A DNA stretch of 64,000 nucleotides from Amycolatopsis australiensis (GCF_900119165.1 NZ_FPJG01000006.1:3348001-3412000), one strand, 5' to 3'. Numbered from the stretch's first letter, positions 28,301 through 37,973 are shown. Notes: generated by a model from the sequence alone, not told the origin. Numbers and translations: made by a program.

Positions 28301-29747
28301 CGACCGGATCGGCGTGCACGACAACCTGTTCGAGATCGGTGGCCACTCGCTGCTGGCCGTCCGGATGATCGCCGAAATCGAGGCGGCGTTCGGAGTGGTG
28401 CTGCCGCTGCGGCTCTTCTTCGCCGGCGAGCCGACGATCGCGGCCCTCGCCGCGCGGATCACGGCGGAAGGCCGAACCGACGGCATTCCCGTGCTGCCGC
28501 GTGACGATCGGCCGCTGCGGGTCCCGGCGTCGCCGTCGCAGCGGTGGTTCTGGTCGCTGCAGCGGGGACTGCCGGGCCGGGCCGCCTTCACCACGGTCGG
28601 CGGCCTGCGGCTGCGCGGCGGGTTCGACGTGCCCCGGCTGGAACGGGCGCTCAACGCGCTCGCCGAGCGGCACGAGGCCCTGCGCACGGTCTTCGAGCAG
28701 GCGGACGGCCGGCTGTGGCAGGTCGTCCGGCCCGCCGCCGAGCTGACCGTGCCGCTGCTGGACGTCACCGAGGACGAGGTCGAAGCCGCCGGGAAAGCCG
28801 TGGTGGACGAGCCGTTCGACCTGGCGGCCGGGCCGCTGGTGCGGCTGGCCGTGCTGCGGGTCGCCGCGGACGACCACCGGGTCGTCTTCGTCCTGCACCA
28901 CAGCGTCAGCGACGTCCGCTCGATGGAGATCTTCGCCGCCGAGCTCTACACGCTCTACGCGGGCGGCGCCGACCTGCTCCCGCCGCTGCGCGTCCAGAAC
29001 GCCGACGTCTCCGTGTGGGACGACGCTCAGCAACGTCCTGAACTAGAAACCTATTGGCGGCAGCGGATGTCGGCCGTCACGCCGCCGCGCCTGCCGCAGG
29101 CGGGCGACAGCGAGGGCCGCACCCACCGGATCCCGCTCGACGACAACCTGGTGGCCGGGCTGCGGGCGCTGGCCGAGCGGCACGGCACCACGTTGTTCGT
29201 CCTCACCTTCGCCGTCTTCACGCTGCTGCTGGCGCGGCAGGCGGGGCAGTCCGACGTCGTGGCCGCCACGGCGGTGACCCGCCGCGACCGGCGCGAGATC
29301 GACAGCCTGATCGGCGCGCACCTGAACTACCTGCCGCTGCGCGCCGAGGTCGACGAGCGGACGCCGTTCGCCGAGCACCTGGCCGCGGTCCGCGACCGCG
29401 TCGCCGCGGACCTGGCCCACCACGAGCTGCCGTTCGAACGGATCGCCGAGCTCGCCGGGCAGGACCCGGCCGGGCTGTTCCGCGTGCTGTTCCAGCAGGA
29501 CGAGGACCCGGCCGTGCCGGTGGCGGGCGACGGGCTGCGCGGCGAGCTGTGGCCGGTCCGCTGGGACCACGCCCTGAACGCGCTGGCCGTCCGCGTCACC
29601 GAATCGGCGGCCGGCTCGTACGTGTTCGTCAACCACCGGCTGGACGCGTTCGGCCCGGCGGAAGCAGCCGCGCTGGGCCGGCGGTACCGGCACCTGCTGC
29701 ACGAAGTCCTGCACCACCCACAGGCCCGGCTGGAGGAGATCGCATGA
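25371..29747 (+). CDS. NRPS C-A-PCP-C
   Basis: 1458 residues. C domain ~5-430 with HHIVTDG (133-139). A domain ~455-915 with YTSGSTG (600-606), [15 protein letters not shown] and NGKIDRK. PCP Ser993 in IGGHSLLA. A second C domain ~1040-1450 has HHSVSDV (1176-1182), where the usual Gly is Val. Aligning by eye to GrsA gives the specificity residues D-V-E-S-I-G-V-C-T-K. These share D-x-E-S-I-G with the bacitracin Lys code (DAESIGSVCK), so a basic residue is a weak guess. Start and stop both lie in ATGA overlaps. The terminal C domain presumably serves the next protein's A-PCP. Confidence 0.92.
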   Translation: MTTSLVAMDTSFAQQSLWLLDQADPGQPTYNVLAAVRMRGPLDAAALERALNLVVARHEALRTVFHFDGYDPVQHILPELTVPLPVVDIEPDRLDDAVAAEIGRPFDLATGPLLRMTLLRLAEQEHVCVLVMHHIVTDGWSSAILFQELSAAYESYLAGAEPDFPELPIQYADYAVWQRDTLSGDALDKLVDYWAERLDGLVPLQLPTDRPRPQEPSSAGATHHFDIPGPLIARLDRLARERGASPFMLLLAAFGVLLSRYSGSTDFTVATPVAGRTRPEVAGLIGFFVNTLVLRLDTGGDPTFEELLERSIQTCRGGFANQDLPYDKLVERLRPERYTGLGGPLAQVMLSFQNIPMDEWRAGELAFSVLNVATRTAKFDLSLDIAPAGPDGFLGALEYSTELFDEATVTRMAVHFRTLLGAIASNPALRLSRLPMLSEYERDLLVRAGNPASAPPAEPVHKTFERHAAQCPDAPAIVCGATTLTYGELDERADAVARHVRAQGAGPETLVAVLLDRSPDLIATFLGILKSGAAYLPLDPAYPAARVEHILADARPEFVVTTAAQDTPEGPRRILLEDVPAHAGPFRSTSTLDGLAYVIYTSGSTGAPKGVMNSHRGLATLAAALSVRLGLGPGERALQLAPIGFDVVAEEVFPHLVAGGSVALPDGAAPVGTGELFALIAATETTTISTTPSRLLSWTGRDLAALPPTLRTVIFGSEVAPSWQSLAAWRDLPVRLVQVYGVTEAACTSTVEELGFGAGDDPAAVVPIGRPVPGVRAYVLDDWLEPVPAGVPGELYLGGHGVGRGYYRRPALTAERFVPDPFGGPGERLYRTGDAVRLGADGRIRFVGRTDDQVKIRGYRVEPAEVEAALASHPDVGGAAVLARPDPAGGTRLIGYFVPRGDLAEDELRRFLAGRLPEWMVPALLVPLKAFPLSANGKIDRKALGDHTAEAPRREHVAPRDDTERELAAIWSGLLGRDRIGVHDNLFEIGGHSLLAVRMIAEIEAAFGVVLPLRLFFAGEPTIAALAARITAEGRTDGIPVLPRDDRPLRVPASPSQRWFWSLQRGLPGRAAFTTVGGLRLRGGFDVPRLERALNALAERHEALRTVFEQADGRLWQVVRPAAELTVPLLDVTEDEVEAAGKAVVDEPFDLAAGPLVRLAVLRVAADDHRVVFVLHHSVSDVRSMEIFAAELYTLYAGGADLLPPLRVQNADVSVWDDAQQRPELETYWRQRMSAVTPPRLPQAGDSEGRTHRIPLDDNLVAGLRALAERHGTTLFVLTFAVFTLLLARQAGQSDVVAATAVTRRDRREIDSLIGAHLNYLPLRAEVDERTPFAEHLAAVRDRVAADLAHHELPFERIAELAGQDPAGLFRVLFQQDEDPAVPVAGDGLRGELWPVRWDHALNALAVRVTESAAGSYVFVNHRLDAFGPAEAAALGRRYRHLLHEVLHHPQARLEEIA

Positions 29748-31969
29748 CCACGCTCGTCAACCCCACTTCACGCGCGCTGGCGCTGCCAGGTGGCGCGGTG
29801 CCGGGCGGTGACTGGGCGCTCGCCGCCGTGGTCACCGTCCTGCACCGGCTCACCACCCAGGAGACCGTTTGCGTCGACAGCCTGCGCGGCGTGCTGCGGC
29901 TCGACCTGTCCGACGACCCGTCGGCGGCCGACCTGGTCGCGCGGATCGCCACCGCGCGGCCCGACGACGGCGCCGCGCCGGACCTGACCTACCGCGTCGG
30001 TGACGTTGACGGCGGCTGGGACGACGAAGCCGCGACGCCGGTGCTGCGGGCGACCGCGGACGGCGTCCACCTCACCGGCGCGGAAGGCCGGCTCGGCGCG
30101 CTCGCCGGGCGGGCGCTCGCGGAGATCTCCGCACGACCCGGCCGTCGTCTGTCCAGTGTGGACCTGGCCGACGCCGACGCGGTGTCGTGGGTGACCGCCT
30201 TCGGCAGCCGCGGGTCCGCCCGTCCCGAGGCCCGGCCGGTGCACGCGCTGGTCGCCGAGCAGGCCCGGCTGGCGCCGGACGCCGTGGCCGTCGCCGCCGG
30301 GGAATCCACGCTGACCTACCGGGAGCTGGAGGCCGCGGCCGACGCCGAGGCCGCCCGGCTGGTGGCCGCCGGGGTGCGTCCCGGCGACGTGGTCGGCGTG
30401 CTGGGCGTCCGCTCGGCCGCGCTGATCGCCGGCCTGCTGGGCGTGCTCAAGGCCGGTGGCGCCTACCTCGCGCTCGACATCGAGGCCCCGGCTCCCCGCG
30501 TCGCCGCGCTGCTCGCCGACGCCGGCGTCACGGTGGCGCTGGCCGACGAAACCCTGCGCGACCGGCTGCCCGGCACCGTGCGTGCCTTCGTCCTCGGCGA
30601 AAACGTCGACGCGGCACCGGAAGGATGGCGCCCGGTCGAGGTCACGGCCGGCGAGCTGGCCTACGTCAGCTACACCTCCGGGTCCACCGGCACGCCGAAG
30701 GGCGTCGCCGTGCCGCACCGGGCCGTGGTCCGGCTCGTCGGGCCCGGCGAATGGGCCGAATTCCGGGCCACGGACGTCTTCCTGCAGCTCGCGCCGGTCG
30801 CGTTCGACGCCTCGACGCTGGAGATCTGGGCGCCGCTGACCAACGGCGGCCGCCTTGCGGTCTTCCCGGCCGGGCCGGTCAGCACCGACAAGCTGGCCAC
30901 GTTCCTGGCCGAGCAGAGCGTGACGGTTGCGTGGTTCACCGCCGGGTTGTTCCACCAGCTGGTGGCGGCCCGGACGAGCGCGTTCGCCGGCCTGCGGCAC
31001 GTGCTGGCCGGCGGCGACGTGATCAAGGCCGACGCCGTGCGCAAGCTGCTCAAGGCCCACCCCGGCCTGACGTTCACCAACGGCTACGGCCCGACGGAGA
31101 ACACGACGTTCACCGCCTGCTGGACCAGCACCGACGGCCCGGCCGGCGGGTCCGTGCCGATCGGACGGCCCATCACCGGGACCCGCGTGCTCGTGCTCGA
31201 CGCGGACCTGCAGCTGGTGCCGATCGGCGTGCCGGGCCAGCTCTACGCCGGTGGCGCCGGGCTCGCCCGGGGCTACCTCAACCGCCCGGGCGCGACCGCG
31301 GCGGCGTTCGTGCCCAGCCCGCTGCCGACCCGGCCGGGGGAGCGGATCTACGCGACCGGCGACCTGGTCCGCTGGCTGCCCGACGGCACGCTCGACTTCC
31401 TCGGCCGCGCCGACCACCAGGTCAAGGTGAACGGCTACCGCGTCGAGCCCGGTGAGGTCGAGGCGGCGATCGTGGCCGACGAGCGCGTGCGCGACGCGGT
31501 CGTGGTGACCCAGCCCGACGCGGCGGGCGGCAAGCGGCTGCTCGCCTACGTCACCCCGGCCGACGCCGCCGACGAGCTCGCGGGCCTGCGCGACGGGCTG
31601 CGCGACCGGCTGCCCGCCTACCTCGTGCCGTTCGCGGTGATCCCGGTCGAGGAGCTGCCGCTCAACCGCAACGGCAAGGTCGACCGCGCCGCGCTGCCCT
31701 CGGCCGACCGCCTGCCGCGCGACGTCGGCGGCGAGTACGTCGCACCCGCCACGTCGACCGAGCGCTACCTCAGCCGGCTCTGGGGCGACGTGCTCGGCAT
31801 CGAGCCCATCGGCGTCGAGGACGACTTCTTCGAGCTCGGCGGGCATTCACTGATGGCGGGCGAGCTGATCACCCGGCTGCAGGACGAGCTCTCGGTCGAG
31901 CTGTCCGCGCAGACCCTCTACCTCCGGCCGACCATCGCCGAACTCGCGGAAACGGTCGAGCAGGCCTGA
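29744..31969 (+). CDS. NRPS A-PCP with vestigial N-terminal condensation segment
   Basis: 741 residues. The first ~160 residues resemble scraps of a C domain ([37 protein letters not shown]) but have no HHxxxDG, so they are probably non-catalytic. A domain ~165-645: YTSGSTG at 310-316, [20 protein letters not shown] and NRNGKVDR. The by-eye specificity code is D-A-L-W-L-G-G-T-F-K, close to valine codes such as DAFWIGGTFK, so Val or a similar residue is predicted. PCP Ser702 in LGGHSLMA. No TE domain is present. It ends shortly before a P450 gene, an arrangement often used for oxidation of PCP-bound amino acids. Confidence 0.9.
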   Translation: MTTLVNPTSRALALPGGAVPGGDWALAAVVTVLHRLTTQETVCVDSLRGVLRLDLSDDPSAADLVARIATARPDDGAAPDLTYRVGDVDGGWDDEAATPVLRATADGVHLTGAEGRLGALAGRALAEISARPGRRLSSVDLADADAVSWVTAFGSRGSARPEARPVHALVAEQARLAPDAVAVAAGESTLTYRELEAAADAEAARLVAAGVRPGDVVGVLGVRSAALIAGLLGVLKAGGAYLALDIEAPAPRVAALLADAGVTVALADETLRDRLPGTVRAFVLGENVDAAPEGWRPVEVTAGELAYVSYTSGSTGTPKGVAVPHRAVVRLVGPGEWAEFRATDVFLQLAPVAFDASTLEIWAPLTNGGRLAVFPAGPVSTDKLATFLAEQSVTVAWFTAGLFHQLVAARTSAFAGLRHVLAGGDVIKADAVRKLLKAHPGLTFTNGYGPTENTTFTACWTSTDGPAGGSVPIGRPITGTRVLVLDADLQLVPIGVPGQLYAGGAGLARGYLNRPGATAAAFVPSPLPTRPGERIYATGDLVRWLPDGTLDFLGRADHQVKVNGYRVEPGEVEAAIVADERVRDAVVVTQPDAAGGKRLLAYVTPADAADELAGLRDGLRDRLPAYLVPFAVIPVEELPLNRNGKVDRAALPSADRLPRDVGGEYVAPATSTERYLSRLWGDVLGIEPIGVEDDFFELGGHSLMAGELITRLQDELSVELSAQTLYLRPTIAELAETVEQA

Positions 31970-31999
31970 CCCCGCGCCCTTCCCGGAAAGGCAGAACCG

Positions 32000-33262
32000 A
32001 TGCGACTCAACAGGCCTACCGACCCCGACGCCATCGACCTGGACGCGGTGGACTTCATCGACTCGACGCTCTACGGCGACGGCGAACCGCACGCGATCTG
32101 GCACGCCATGCGCCAGCGCGACCCGCTGCGCTGGCAGGCCGTCGGCGACGAGCTCGGGTTCTGGTCGGTGACGAAGATGGCCGACGCGGACCTCGTGCTG
32201 CGCGACCACACGAAGTTCACCTCCCAGCGCGGCACGATGCTGTTCCTGCTCGGCAAGGACGACCCGGCCCGCGGGCGGCAGATGGCGGCCACCGACCCGC
32301 CGCGGCACACCCGCATGCGGGTGCCGCTGCAGCGCGCGCTGGCGCCCAAGGCGATCGAGCGCTACCGCGACGCGATCCGCGAAGAGGTACGGCGGGTGCT
32401 CGCGCCCGCGCTGACCGGTGAGCCGTACGACTTCGCCGCCAACATGATGGTGATGCCGATGGCCACCGCGGGCCGCATCATGGACCTGCCGCGCGAGGAC
32501 TGGCCGCGGCTGACCCGGCTCACCGCGATGTCGATCGCGCCGGACGACCCCGAGTTCGCCGGCGAAGGCGGCGCGCAGGCCACCCTGGAGGCCGCGCACC
32601 GCGAGCTGTTCGCCTACTTCCACGACATCGTCCGCGCGCGCCGCCGCAACCTCGGCGACGACCTGATCAGCCTGCTGCTGACCATGGACGTCGAGGGCAG
32701 CCCGATCGAAGTCGGCGCCGTGCTCGCCAACTGCTACAGCCTGTTGCTGGGCGCCAACATCACTACTCCGTTCGTGCCGATCGCGGCACTGGACCACCTG
32801 ATCGGCACGCCGCAGCTGCGGGACTGGATGAACGACCCGGACGCGCTGACCCTCGGCGTCGACGAGGCCGTCCGCTGGGCTTCGCCGGCCAACCACTTCA
32901 TGCGGTACGCGATCGACGACGTCGAAATCCGCGGCAAGCAGATCTCCGCCGGCGACGCGGTCGTGGTGTGGCTCGGCGCGGCCAACCGCGACGAAGAGTA
33001 CTTCGACGACCCGTTCACCTTCGACTACCGCCGCAAGCCCAACAAGCACATCGCCTTCGGCATCGGGCCGCACTACTGCGTCGGGCACTCGGTGGCGCGG
33101 CTGAGCCTGCGGACGCTGTTCGAGGAGCTGTTCACCACGTTCGAGGACTTCGAGCCCGCCGGCGAAGTACAGCACCTGCGCTCCAACTTCGTGGCCGGCA
33201 TCAAGCACATGCCGATCGTCGCCCGCGTGCGCCAGGGCGCGCTGGCCGGGCTCGGCAGCTGA
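32000..33262 (+). CDS. Cytochrome P450
   Basis: A 420-residue bacterial class I P450. The I-helix reads LLLGANITTP (oxygen-binding Thr pair), the K-helix ExxR is EAVRW, and the haem-binding loop is FGIGPHYCVGHSVA with Cys360 as ligand. A plausible role is hydroxylation or oxidation of an aminoacyl-PCP (possibly the upstream A-PCP) or of the released peptide. Electron supply may come from the ferredoxin gene at 52.3 kb. ATG 32000 is preceded by GGAAAGG. It is 30 bases after the NRPS stop and 10 before the Cys-type thioesterase. Confidence 0.93.
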   Translation: MRLNRPTDPDAIDLDAVDFIDSTLYGDGEPHAIWHAMRQRDPLRWQAVGDELGFWSVTKMADADLVLRDHTKFTSQRGTMLFLLGKDDPARGRQMAATDPPRHTRMRVPLQRALAPKAIERYRDAIREEVRRVLAPALTGEPYDFAANMMVMPMATAGRIMDLPREDWPRLTRLTAMSIAPDDPEFAGEGGAQATLEAAHRELFAYFHDIVRARRRNLGDDLISLLLTMDVEGSPIEVGAVLANCYSLLLGANITTPFVPIAALDHLIGTPQLRDWMNDPDALTLGVDEAVRWASPANHFMRYAIDDVEIRGKQISAGDAVVVWLGAANRDEEYFDDPFTFDYRRKPNKHIAFGIGPHYCVGHSVARLSLRTLFEELFTTFEDFEPAGEVQHLRSNFVAGIKHMPIVARVRQGALAGLGS

Positions 33263-33272
33263 AGGAGGCACC

Positions 33273-34010
33273 ATGGTCCCCACGCCACGCTGGCTGCTGC
33301 GCGAGCCGTCGGAGTCCGCCGCGGTCCGGCTGTTCTGCATCCCGTACTCCGGTTGCGGCGCGAGCATGTACCGCCAATGGCCGCGGTTCCTCGGCGACGT
33401 CGAGGTCTGCGCGGTCCAGTTGCCGGGCCGCGAGAACCGGTTGCGCGAGCAGCCCTACCGCACCTACGAGGCGATGGCCGACGACCTGGCGGAAGCGCTG
33501 CTGCCCTACCTCGACCGGCCGTTCGCGTTCTTCGGGCACTGCGGCTCGGCGCTGCCGGGCTACGAGACGACCGTCCGGCTGGCCGAACGCGGGTACCCGC
33601 TGCCCGCCCGGCTGTTCGTCTCGTCCCAGGTCGCCCCGCACCAGGGCCCGGCGGGCCGGTTCCTGGAGATGTCGGACGACGAGCTCAAGGTCGAGGTACA
33701 CGAGCTGATCGAGCAGCTGGGCGGCAAGGCGCTGCCCGACCTGGTCGAGCTGAGCGTGCGCATCCTCCGCGCCGACGTCGAGGCCAACAAGCGCTACCGC
33801 CCGCCGGAACCGACGCTGCTGCCGGTGCCGATCAGCGCGCTGGGGTGGCGGCACGACGTCGAGGTCGACCACCGCAGGATGAGCGGCTGGTCGGACTGCG
33901 GCCCCGCCACGTTCCACCTGCTCGACGGCCCGCACTACCGGTTCATGGAGGCGCCGCCGGAACTCATGCGGCTGCTCTCGGACGAACTGGCCGCGGCGGC
34001 CGTCGCGTAG
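33273..34010 (+). CDS. Thioesterase II-like alpha/beta hydrolase with Cys nucleophile
   Basis: A 245-residue TEII-like protein beginning LFCIPYSGCGASMYRQWPRF, with QLPGRENRLREQPY as in TEII enzymes. The nucleophile elbow reads FFGHC90GSALPG, so Cys replaces the Ser of GHSMG, while His221 in DGPHYRFME is kept. Cys-type thioesterases are known in some NRPS systems where they form strained rings or transfer acyl groups (for example the TE domains of SulM and ObiF). No integrated TE exists in this cluster, so this protein is a candidate for chain release. ATG with a strong GAAGGAGG site. Confidence 0.88.
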   Translation: MVPTPRWLLREPSESAAVRLFCIPYSGCGASMYRQWPRFLGDVEVCAVQLPGRENRLREQPYRTYEAMADDLAEALLPYLDRPFAFFGHCGSALPGYETTVRLAERGYPLPARLFVSSQVAPHQGPAGRFLEMSDDELKVEVHELIEQLGGKALPDLVELSVRILRADVEANKRYRPPEPTLLPVPISALGWRHDVEVDHRRMSGWSDCGPATFHLLDGPHYRFMEAPPELMRLLSDELAAAAVA

Positions 34011-34027
34011 ACCGGCCCCGGCTGTGT

Positions 34028-34399
34028 TCAGCGGATCGTGTGCCCGGCCTCACGCAGCGTGGCGACGGCGTCGTCGAGGTGCCCGGCGGGCACCAGCACC
34101 ATGTCGCAGTGGAACGTCGATGCCACGAAAACCGGGATCGCCGCCTCGCCCAGCGGGCCCACGACGGCCGCCAGCATACCCGGAAGGTCTAACCCGTGCG
34201 GGTCGTCGCCGTAAAAGGCGTGCCACTGTTCGGCGGCGTCCGGATCCGCCTCCCGGATGATCGTCATCCCCTCCGGTGCGCGGACCATCGCGGTCCACGG
34301 CGCGTCCGGGCCGGGCGGTGCGGATCCGTTGGGAACAAAGCGGATTTCGTAACGCTCCGGCAGGACACGCAGCTGCTGCCGGGCAAGATCCTTTGCCAT
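34028..34399 (-). CDS. ACT-domain protein of unknown function
   Basis: A 123-residue protein of two ACT-like halves. The N-terminal part has PERYEIRFV and APWTAMVRAPEGMTIIRE. The C-terminal part (LPGMLAAVVGPLGEAAIPVFVASTF) is the strand-helix pattern of aspartate-kinase-type ACT domains, followed by DMVLVPAGHLDDAVATLREAGH. It resembles small amino-acid-sensing ACT proteins (CASTOR-like fold). It is convergent with the Cys-type thioesterase and divergent from the SARP gene. ATG 34399; the ribosome-binding site is weak. Relation to the cluster is uncertain. Confidence 0.75.
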   Translation of the reverse strand: MAKDLARQQLRVLPERYEIRFVPNGSAPPGPDAPWTAMVRAPEGMTIIREADPDAAEQWHAFYGDDPHGLDLPGMLAAVVGPLGEAAIPVFVASTFHCDMVLVPAGHLDDAVATLREAGHTIR

Positions 34400-34594
34400 G
34401 CCGGGAAGTCTAGGGCCCGCGGCCCGCCGCCGCCCCGTCGTGCGCGGCGCGCCTGGGACTGCTTGACTTTGGGTGGGCGCGAACCCCAGCATCGAATGCG
34501 AGTACGCACTGGGTGGGAACTCTCCATCGTCCCCGGCCCGGCCGCCGCCGGCCGGTCCCGGGGGCGCTCGGCGATGGGGAAGGGATGTACCGGC

Positions 34595-37500
34595 ATGGAA
34601 TTGAGGCTGCTCGGGCCCGTCGAACTCGTCGCGGGCGCCGGGCCGGTGGACCTGGGCGGGCCGCGGCAGCGCACCGTGCTGTCGGTGCTCGCGCTGAACA
34701 AGAACCGCGTGACCCCGGTCGCGCGGCTCGTCGACGCGGTCTGGGGCGCCACCCCGCCGTCGACCGCGCGCAGCCAGGTCCAGATCTGCATCTCCGGCCT
34801 CCGCAAGGTGCTCGACGGTGCCGGCGCGGCCGCGGCGATCCGGACGAAGGCACCCGGCTACCTGCTCGAACTCGACGACGCCGCGCTCGACAGCGCGCGC
34901 TTCGCCCGGATGGTCGCCGAGGCCCGCGAGCTGAGCGCGGGCGGCAGGCTCGCGCAGGCGTCCGGCACGCTGCGCGGCGCGCTGGCGCTGTGGCGGGGCG
35001 CCGCGCTGACCGGGATCGACAGCGACGTCGTGCGCCGCGACGCGGTCGTGCTCGAAGACCACCGGATGGCCGCCGAGGAGGAACGCCTGCGCATCGACCT
35101 CGAGCTGGGCCGCCACGAGGAGATCAGCGGCGAGCTGCGCGCCCTGGTCGAGGCCCAGCCGCTGCGCGAGAAGCTGCACAGCCTCCTGATGCTGGCGCTG
35201 TACCGCTCGGGCCGCCAGGCCGAAGCGCTGCAGGTGTTCCGGAGAGCGCGGACCGTGCTCGTCGACGAGGTCGGCGTCGAACCCGGCGCAGAGCTGCAGG
35301 ACCTGGTCCGCGCGATCCTCAACCGCGATCCCGCCTTGGGCGTGCCCGAGACCACGCGGGCGCCGGTCCGCGAACCGGTCCGCCCGGCGCCGGCGGCCCC
35401 GCCGTCGGCCGTGCCGCGGCACCTGCCCGCCGGGATCGCCGACTTCACCGGGCGCGACATGCAGATCGCCGAGATCAAGGACCTGTTGTCGGGCGACCGG
35501 GATCCGTTCGCGGTGCCGATCGTGTCCATCGCCGGGCGCGGCGGGGTCGGCAAGTCGAGCCTGGCCGTCCGCATCGCGCACGAGCTGGGCGACGCCTACC
35601 CGGACGGGCACCTCTACGCCGACCTGCGCGAGCCCGGCGAAGACCGGACGCCGGAACTGCACGCCCGGTTCCTGCGCGCGCTGGGCGTGCCCGGCACGGC
35701 CGTGCCCGAGGACCGCCGGGAACGCGCGGAGATGTACCGCACGCGGACGGCGGGCAAGCGGCTGCTGGTCGTCCTCGACGACGTGGCGGGCGAGGAGCAG
35801 GTGCTGCCGCTGCTGCCGGGCAGCCCGAGCTGCGCGGTGGTGGTGACCAGCCGGGCGCGGCTGTCCGGCCTGCCCGGCGCGCACCGGGTGGACGTCGACG
35901 TGTTCGACGTCGGGCACGCGCTCGAGCTGCTGGGCCGGATCATCGGCCCGGACCGGGTGGCGGCCGAGCGCGCGGCCGCGGTCGAGCTGGTCGACTTCTG
36001 CGACGGGCTGCCGCTGGCGCTGCGCATCGCCGGGGCACGGCTGGCGTCGCGGCCGCACTGGCGGATCGGCGATCTGGTCCGGCGGCTCGGCGACGAGGCC
36101 GGCCGGCTCGACGAGCTGGCCCACCGCGGGATCGAGCTGCGGTCCAACATCGCGTTGACCTACCACGGCCTCGCCGCGCGGGGCCAGCGGCTGTTCCGGC
36201 TGATCGCGCTCGTCGAGGCGCCCGACTTCCCGGCGTGGACGGCCGCGGCGCTGCTCGACATCGACGTGCCCGCCGCGTCGGAGGTACTGGAGAGCCTCGT
36301 CGACGCCCAGGTGCTCGACACCGTCGTCTATCCCGGCGAACACGAGGTGCGCTACCGCTTCCACGACCTGATCCGCGTCTACGCGCGGGAACGCCTGCAG
36401 GAGCGGGAAACCGACGAAGACCGGCACGAGGCGCTGACCCGGCTGCTGGGCGCGTGGCTCGAGCTGGCCGAGGACGCGCACCGGCAGGAGTACGGCGGCG
36501 ACTACACCGTGCTGCACGGTGACGCACCCCGCTGGCGCCCGCCGGGCCGGGCCGTACCGGTGGACCCGCTGGTCTGGTGGGAGAACGAGCGCCGCGTGGT
36601 GCCCGCCGCGATCCGGCAGGCCGCGGCCGCCGGGCTGGACGAGCTCTGCTGGGACCTCGCGCTGACGTCGGTGACGATGTTCGAGGCCAAGGGCTACTTC
36701 GACGAATGGCACGAGACCTCGCGGCTGGCGCTGGAGCTGGCCGAGCGGGCGGGCAACGACCGCGGCCGGGCCGCGATGCTCTACTCGCTCGGCAGCCTGC
36801 ACCTCGCGCAGCGCCGGCTGGAGAAAGCCGAGGAGTGTTTCGCCGAAGCGCTGACGCTCTTCGCGTTGCAGGGCGATGACCACGGGCGCGCGCTGGTGCT
36901 GCGCAACGCGGCCTTCGTCGACTGGCTGCGCCGGGACCGGGCGGCCTCGGTGCGGAAGTACGACGAGGCGCTGGACCTCATGCGCGCGGCGGGCGACCGG
37001 ATCGGCGCCGCGCACGTGCTGTGCAACCTGGCGCGGATCCGGATCGACGAGGGCGCCGAGTCCGGTGCCGTGCACCTGCTCGACGAGGCGCTGGCGATCA
37101 GCAGGCACGCGGGGTGCCTGCGGGTCGAGGCGCAGGTGCTCTACCGGTTCACCGAGCTGCACCTGCAGGCGGACAAGATCGACCTGGCCCGCCCGGCGCT
37201 GCACCGGGTGCTGCGGATCGTGCGCCAGATCGGCGACCGGGTCGGCGAGGCGTACGCCTTGCACGGCCTCGGCCTGGTGCGTTACCGCGAAGGGCGGCTG
37301 GACAACGCCGAGGCGACGCTGGCGCACGCGCTGGTCGCGGCCCGCGGGGTCGGCGAGCTGTTCGTCGAGGCGCGGATCCGGTTCACCCTCGGGGAAATCG
37401 CCAAGGCGAAGGGCGACGGCCAGGCCGCGCAGACCCAGCTCGTCGACGCGGCCGAGCTGTTCGAACGGCTCGAATCGGCGGTGTGGCAGGCGAAATCGCT

Positions 37501-37603
37501 GGTCCTGCTCTCGGAGATCCACGTCGCAGGCGGCGACGCGGACCGGGCGCGGGAGGAGGCGGAGCGGGCCGCGCGCCTGCTCCCGGGACCGGCGGTCGCC
37601 TGA
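34595..37603 (+). CDS. AfsR/SARP-type regulator (SARP-BTAD-NB-ARC-TPR)
   Basis: 1002 residues. An OmpR-like winged-helix SARP domain (~1-95; LGPVELVAGAGPVDLGG, LVDAVWGATPPSTARSQVQ) is followed by the bacterial transcriptional activation domain (~95-245). An NB-ARC NTPase comes next (Walker A GRGGVGKSS near residue 315, Walker B LLVVLDDV, and GLPLALRIAG). The C-terminal ~320 residues are TPR repeats (for example RAAMLYSLGSLHLAQRRLEKAEECF). Large SARPs activate antibiotic clusters in response to signals or phosphorylation. ATG 34595 chosen because the SARP fold begins exactly there. Probable cluster activator, convergent with a repeat-containing secreted peptide gene. Confidence 0.92.
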   Translation: MELRLLGPVELVAGAGPVDLGGPRQRTVLSVLALNKNRVTPVARLVDAVWGATPPSTARSQVQICISGLRKVLDGAGAAAAIRTKAPGYLLELDDAALDSARFARMVAEARELSAGGRLAQASGTLRGALALWRGAALTGIDSDVVRRDAVVLEDHRMAAEEERLRIDLELGRHEEISGELRALVEAQPLREKLHSLLMLALYRSGRQAEALQVFRRARTVLVDEVGVEPGAELQDLVRAILNRDPALGVPETTRAPVREPVRPAPAAPPSAVPRHLPAGIADFTGRDMQIAEIKDLLSGDRDPFAVPIVSIAGRGGVGKSSLAVRIAHELGDAYPDGHLYADLREPGEDRTPELHARFLRALGVPGTAVPEDRRERAEMYRTRTAGKRLLVVLDDVAGEEQVLPLLPGSPSCAVVVTSRARLSGLPGAHRVDVDVFDVGHALELLGRIIGPDRVAAERAAAVELVDFCDGLPLALRIAGARLASRPHWRIGDLVRRLGDEAGRLDELAHRGIELRSNIALTYHGLAARGQRLFRLIALVEAPDFPAWTAAALLDIDVPAASEVLESLVDAQVLDTVVYPGEHEVRYRFHDLIRVYARERLQERETDEDRHEALTRLLGAWLELAEDAHRQEYGGDYTVLHGDAPRWRPPGRAVPVDPLVWWENERRVVPAAIRQAAAAGLDELCWDLALTSVTMFEAKGYFDEWHETSRLALELAERAGNDRGRAAMLYSLGSLHLAQRRLEKAEECFAEALTLFALQGDDHGRALVLRNAAFVDWLRRDRAASVRKYDEALDLMRAAGDRIGAAHVLCNLARIRIDEGAESGAVHLLDEALAISRHAGCLRVEAQVLYRFTELHLQADKIDLARPALHRVLRIVRQIGDRVGEAYALHGLGLVRYREGRLDNAEATLAHALVAARGVGELFVEARIRFTLGEIAKAKGDGQAAQTQLVDAAELFERLESAVWQAKSLVLLSEIHVAGGDADRAREEAERAARLLPGPAVA

Positions 37604-37683
37604 TCGGCGAAGCGGCACCGTCCGCTTCGACCAGGCCCGCTTCGACCACTGCGGTCAGTCCCGGTCGCCGGCAGTACTGAAAC

Positions 37684-37875
37684 TCAGGCGGGCGCGGTGC
37701 CCGGCGCGGGCGTCCAGTGGGTGTCGCCGGGATCCGCGGCCGACCAGTGCGTGCCGCCGGTGGCGGCGGGTACGGTCCAGTGCGTGTCGCCCGGGTCGCC
37801 CGGGGCCGCGGTCAGCAGGCCGGCGACGGCGAACGCGCCGAGCGCGACTGTGATCTTCGAGCGGATGCCGTTCAT
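37684..37875 (-). CDS. Small secreted peptide with three GDTHWT-like repeats
   Basis: A 63-residue protein. Residues 1-24 form a signal-peptide-like segment (MNGIRSKITVALGAFAVAGL...). The rest is Pro/Gly/Ala-rich with three spaced hexapeptides: GDTHWT (29-34), GGTHWS (40-45) and GDTHWT (50-55), at periods of 11 and 10. Codons differ among repeats (ACG/ACC; ACC/TCG/ACG), so the repetition is kept at protein level. The ATG has a textbook GGAGG site. The gene is convergent with the SARP gene and divergent from the ornithine-cyclodeaminase-like gene. Function unknown; a secreted signal or precursor peptide is a reasonable hypothesis. Confidence 0.8.
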   Translation of the reverse strand: MNGIRSKITVALGAFAVAGLLTAAPGDPGDTHWTVPAATGGTHWSAADPGDTHWTPAPGTAPA

Positions 37876-37954
37876 GGGCTACCTCCGTGCTGGGATCGGC
37901 TGTTCGGTGGCTCACCCAGTCCAGGCGGCGGCCCTATCGATCCGGCGCAGCTGG

Positions 37955-37973
37955 GCTATCGGTCACCGATAGC
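37955..37973. promoter_or_regulatory. Perfect 19-bp palindrome, operator candidate
   Basis: GCTATCGGT-C-ACCGATAGC: two perfect 9-bp arms with a 1-base centre, in the divergent promoter region between the repeat-peptide gene (minus) and the ornithine-cyclodeaminase-like gene (plus). A related half-site (CCTATCGAT) lies about 23 bases upstream and GGGATAGG lies just downstream. Confidence 0.65.

Noticed and set aside
34028-37618. 1196-codon minus-strand frame opposite the SARP gene
   Set aside because: Only its last 123 codons (the ACT-domain protein from ATG 34399) look like a real protein; the rest mirrors the SARP gene.
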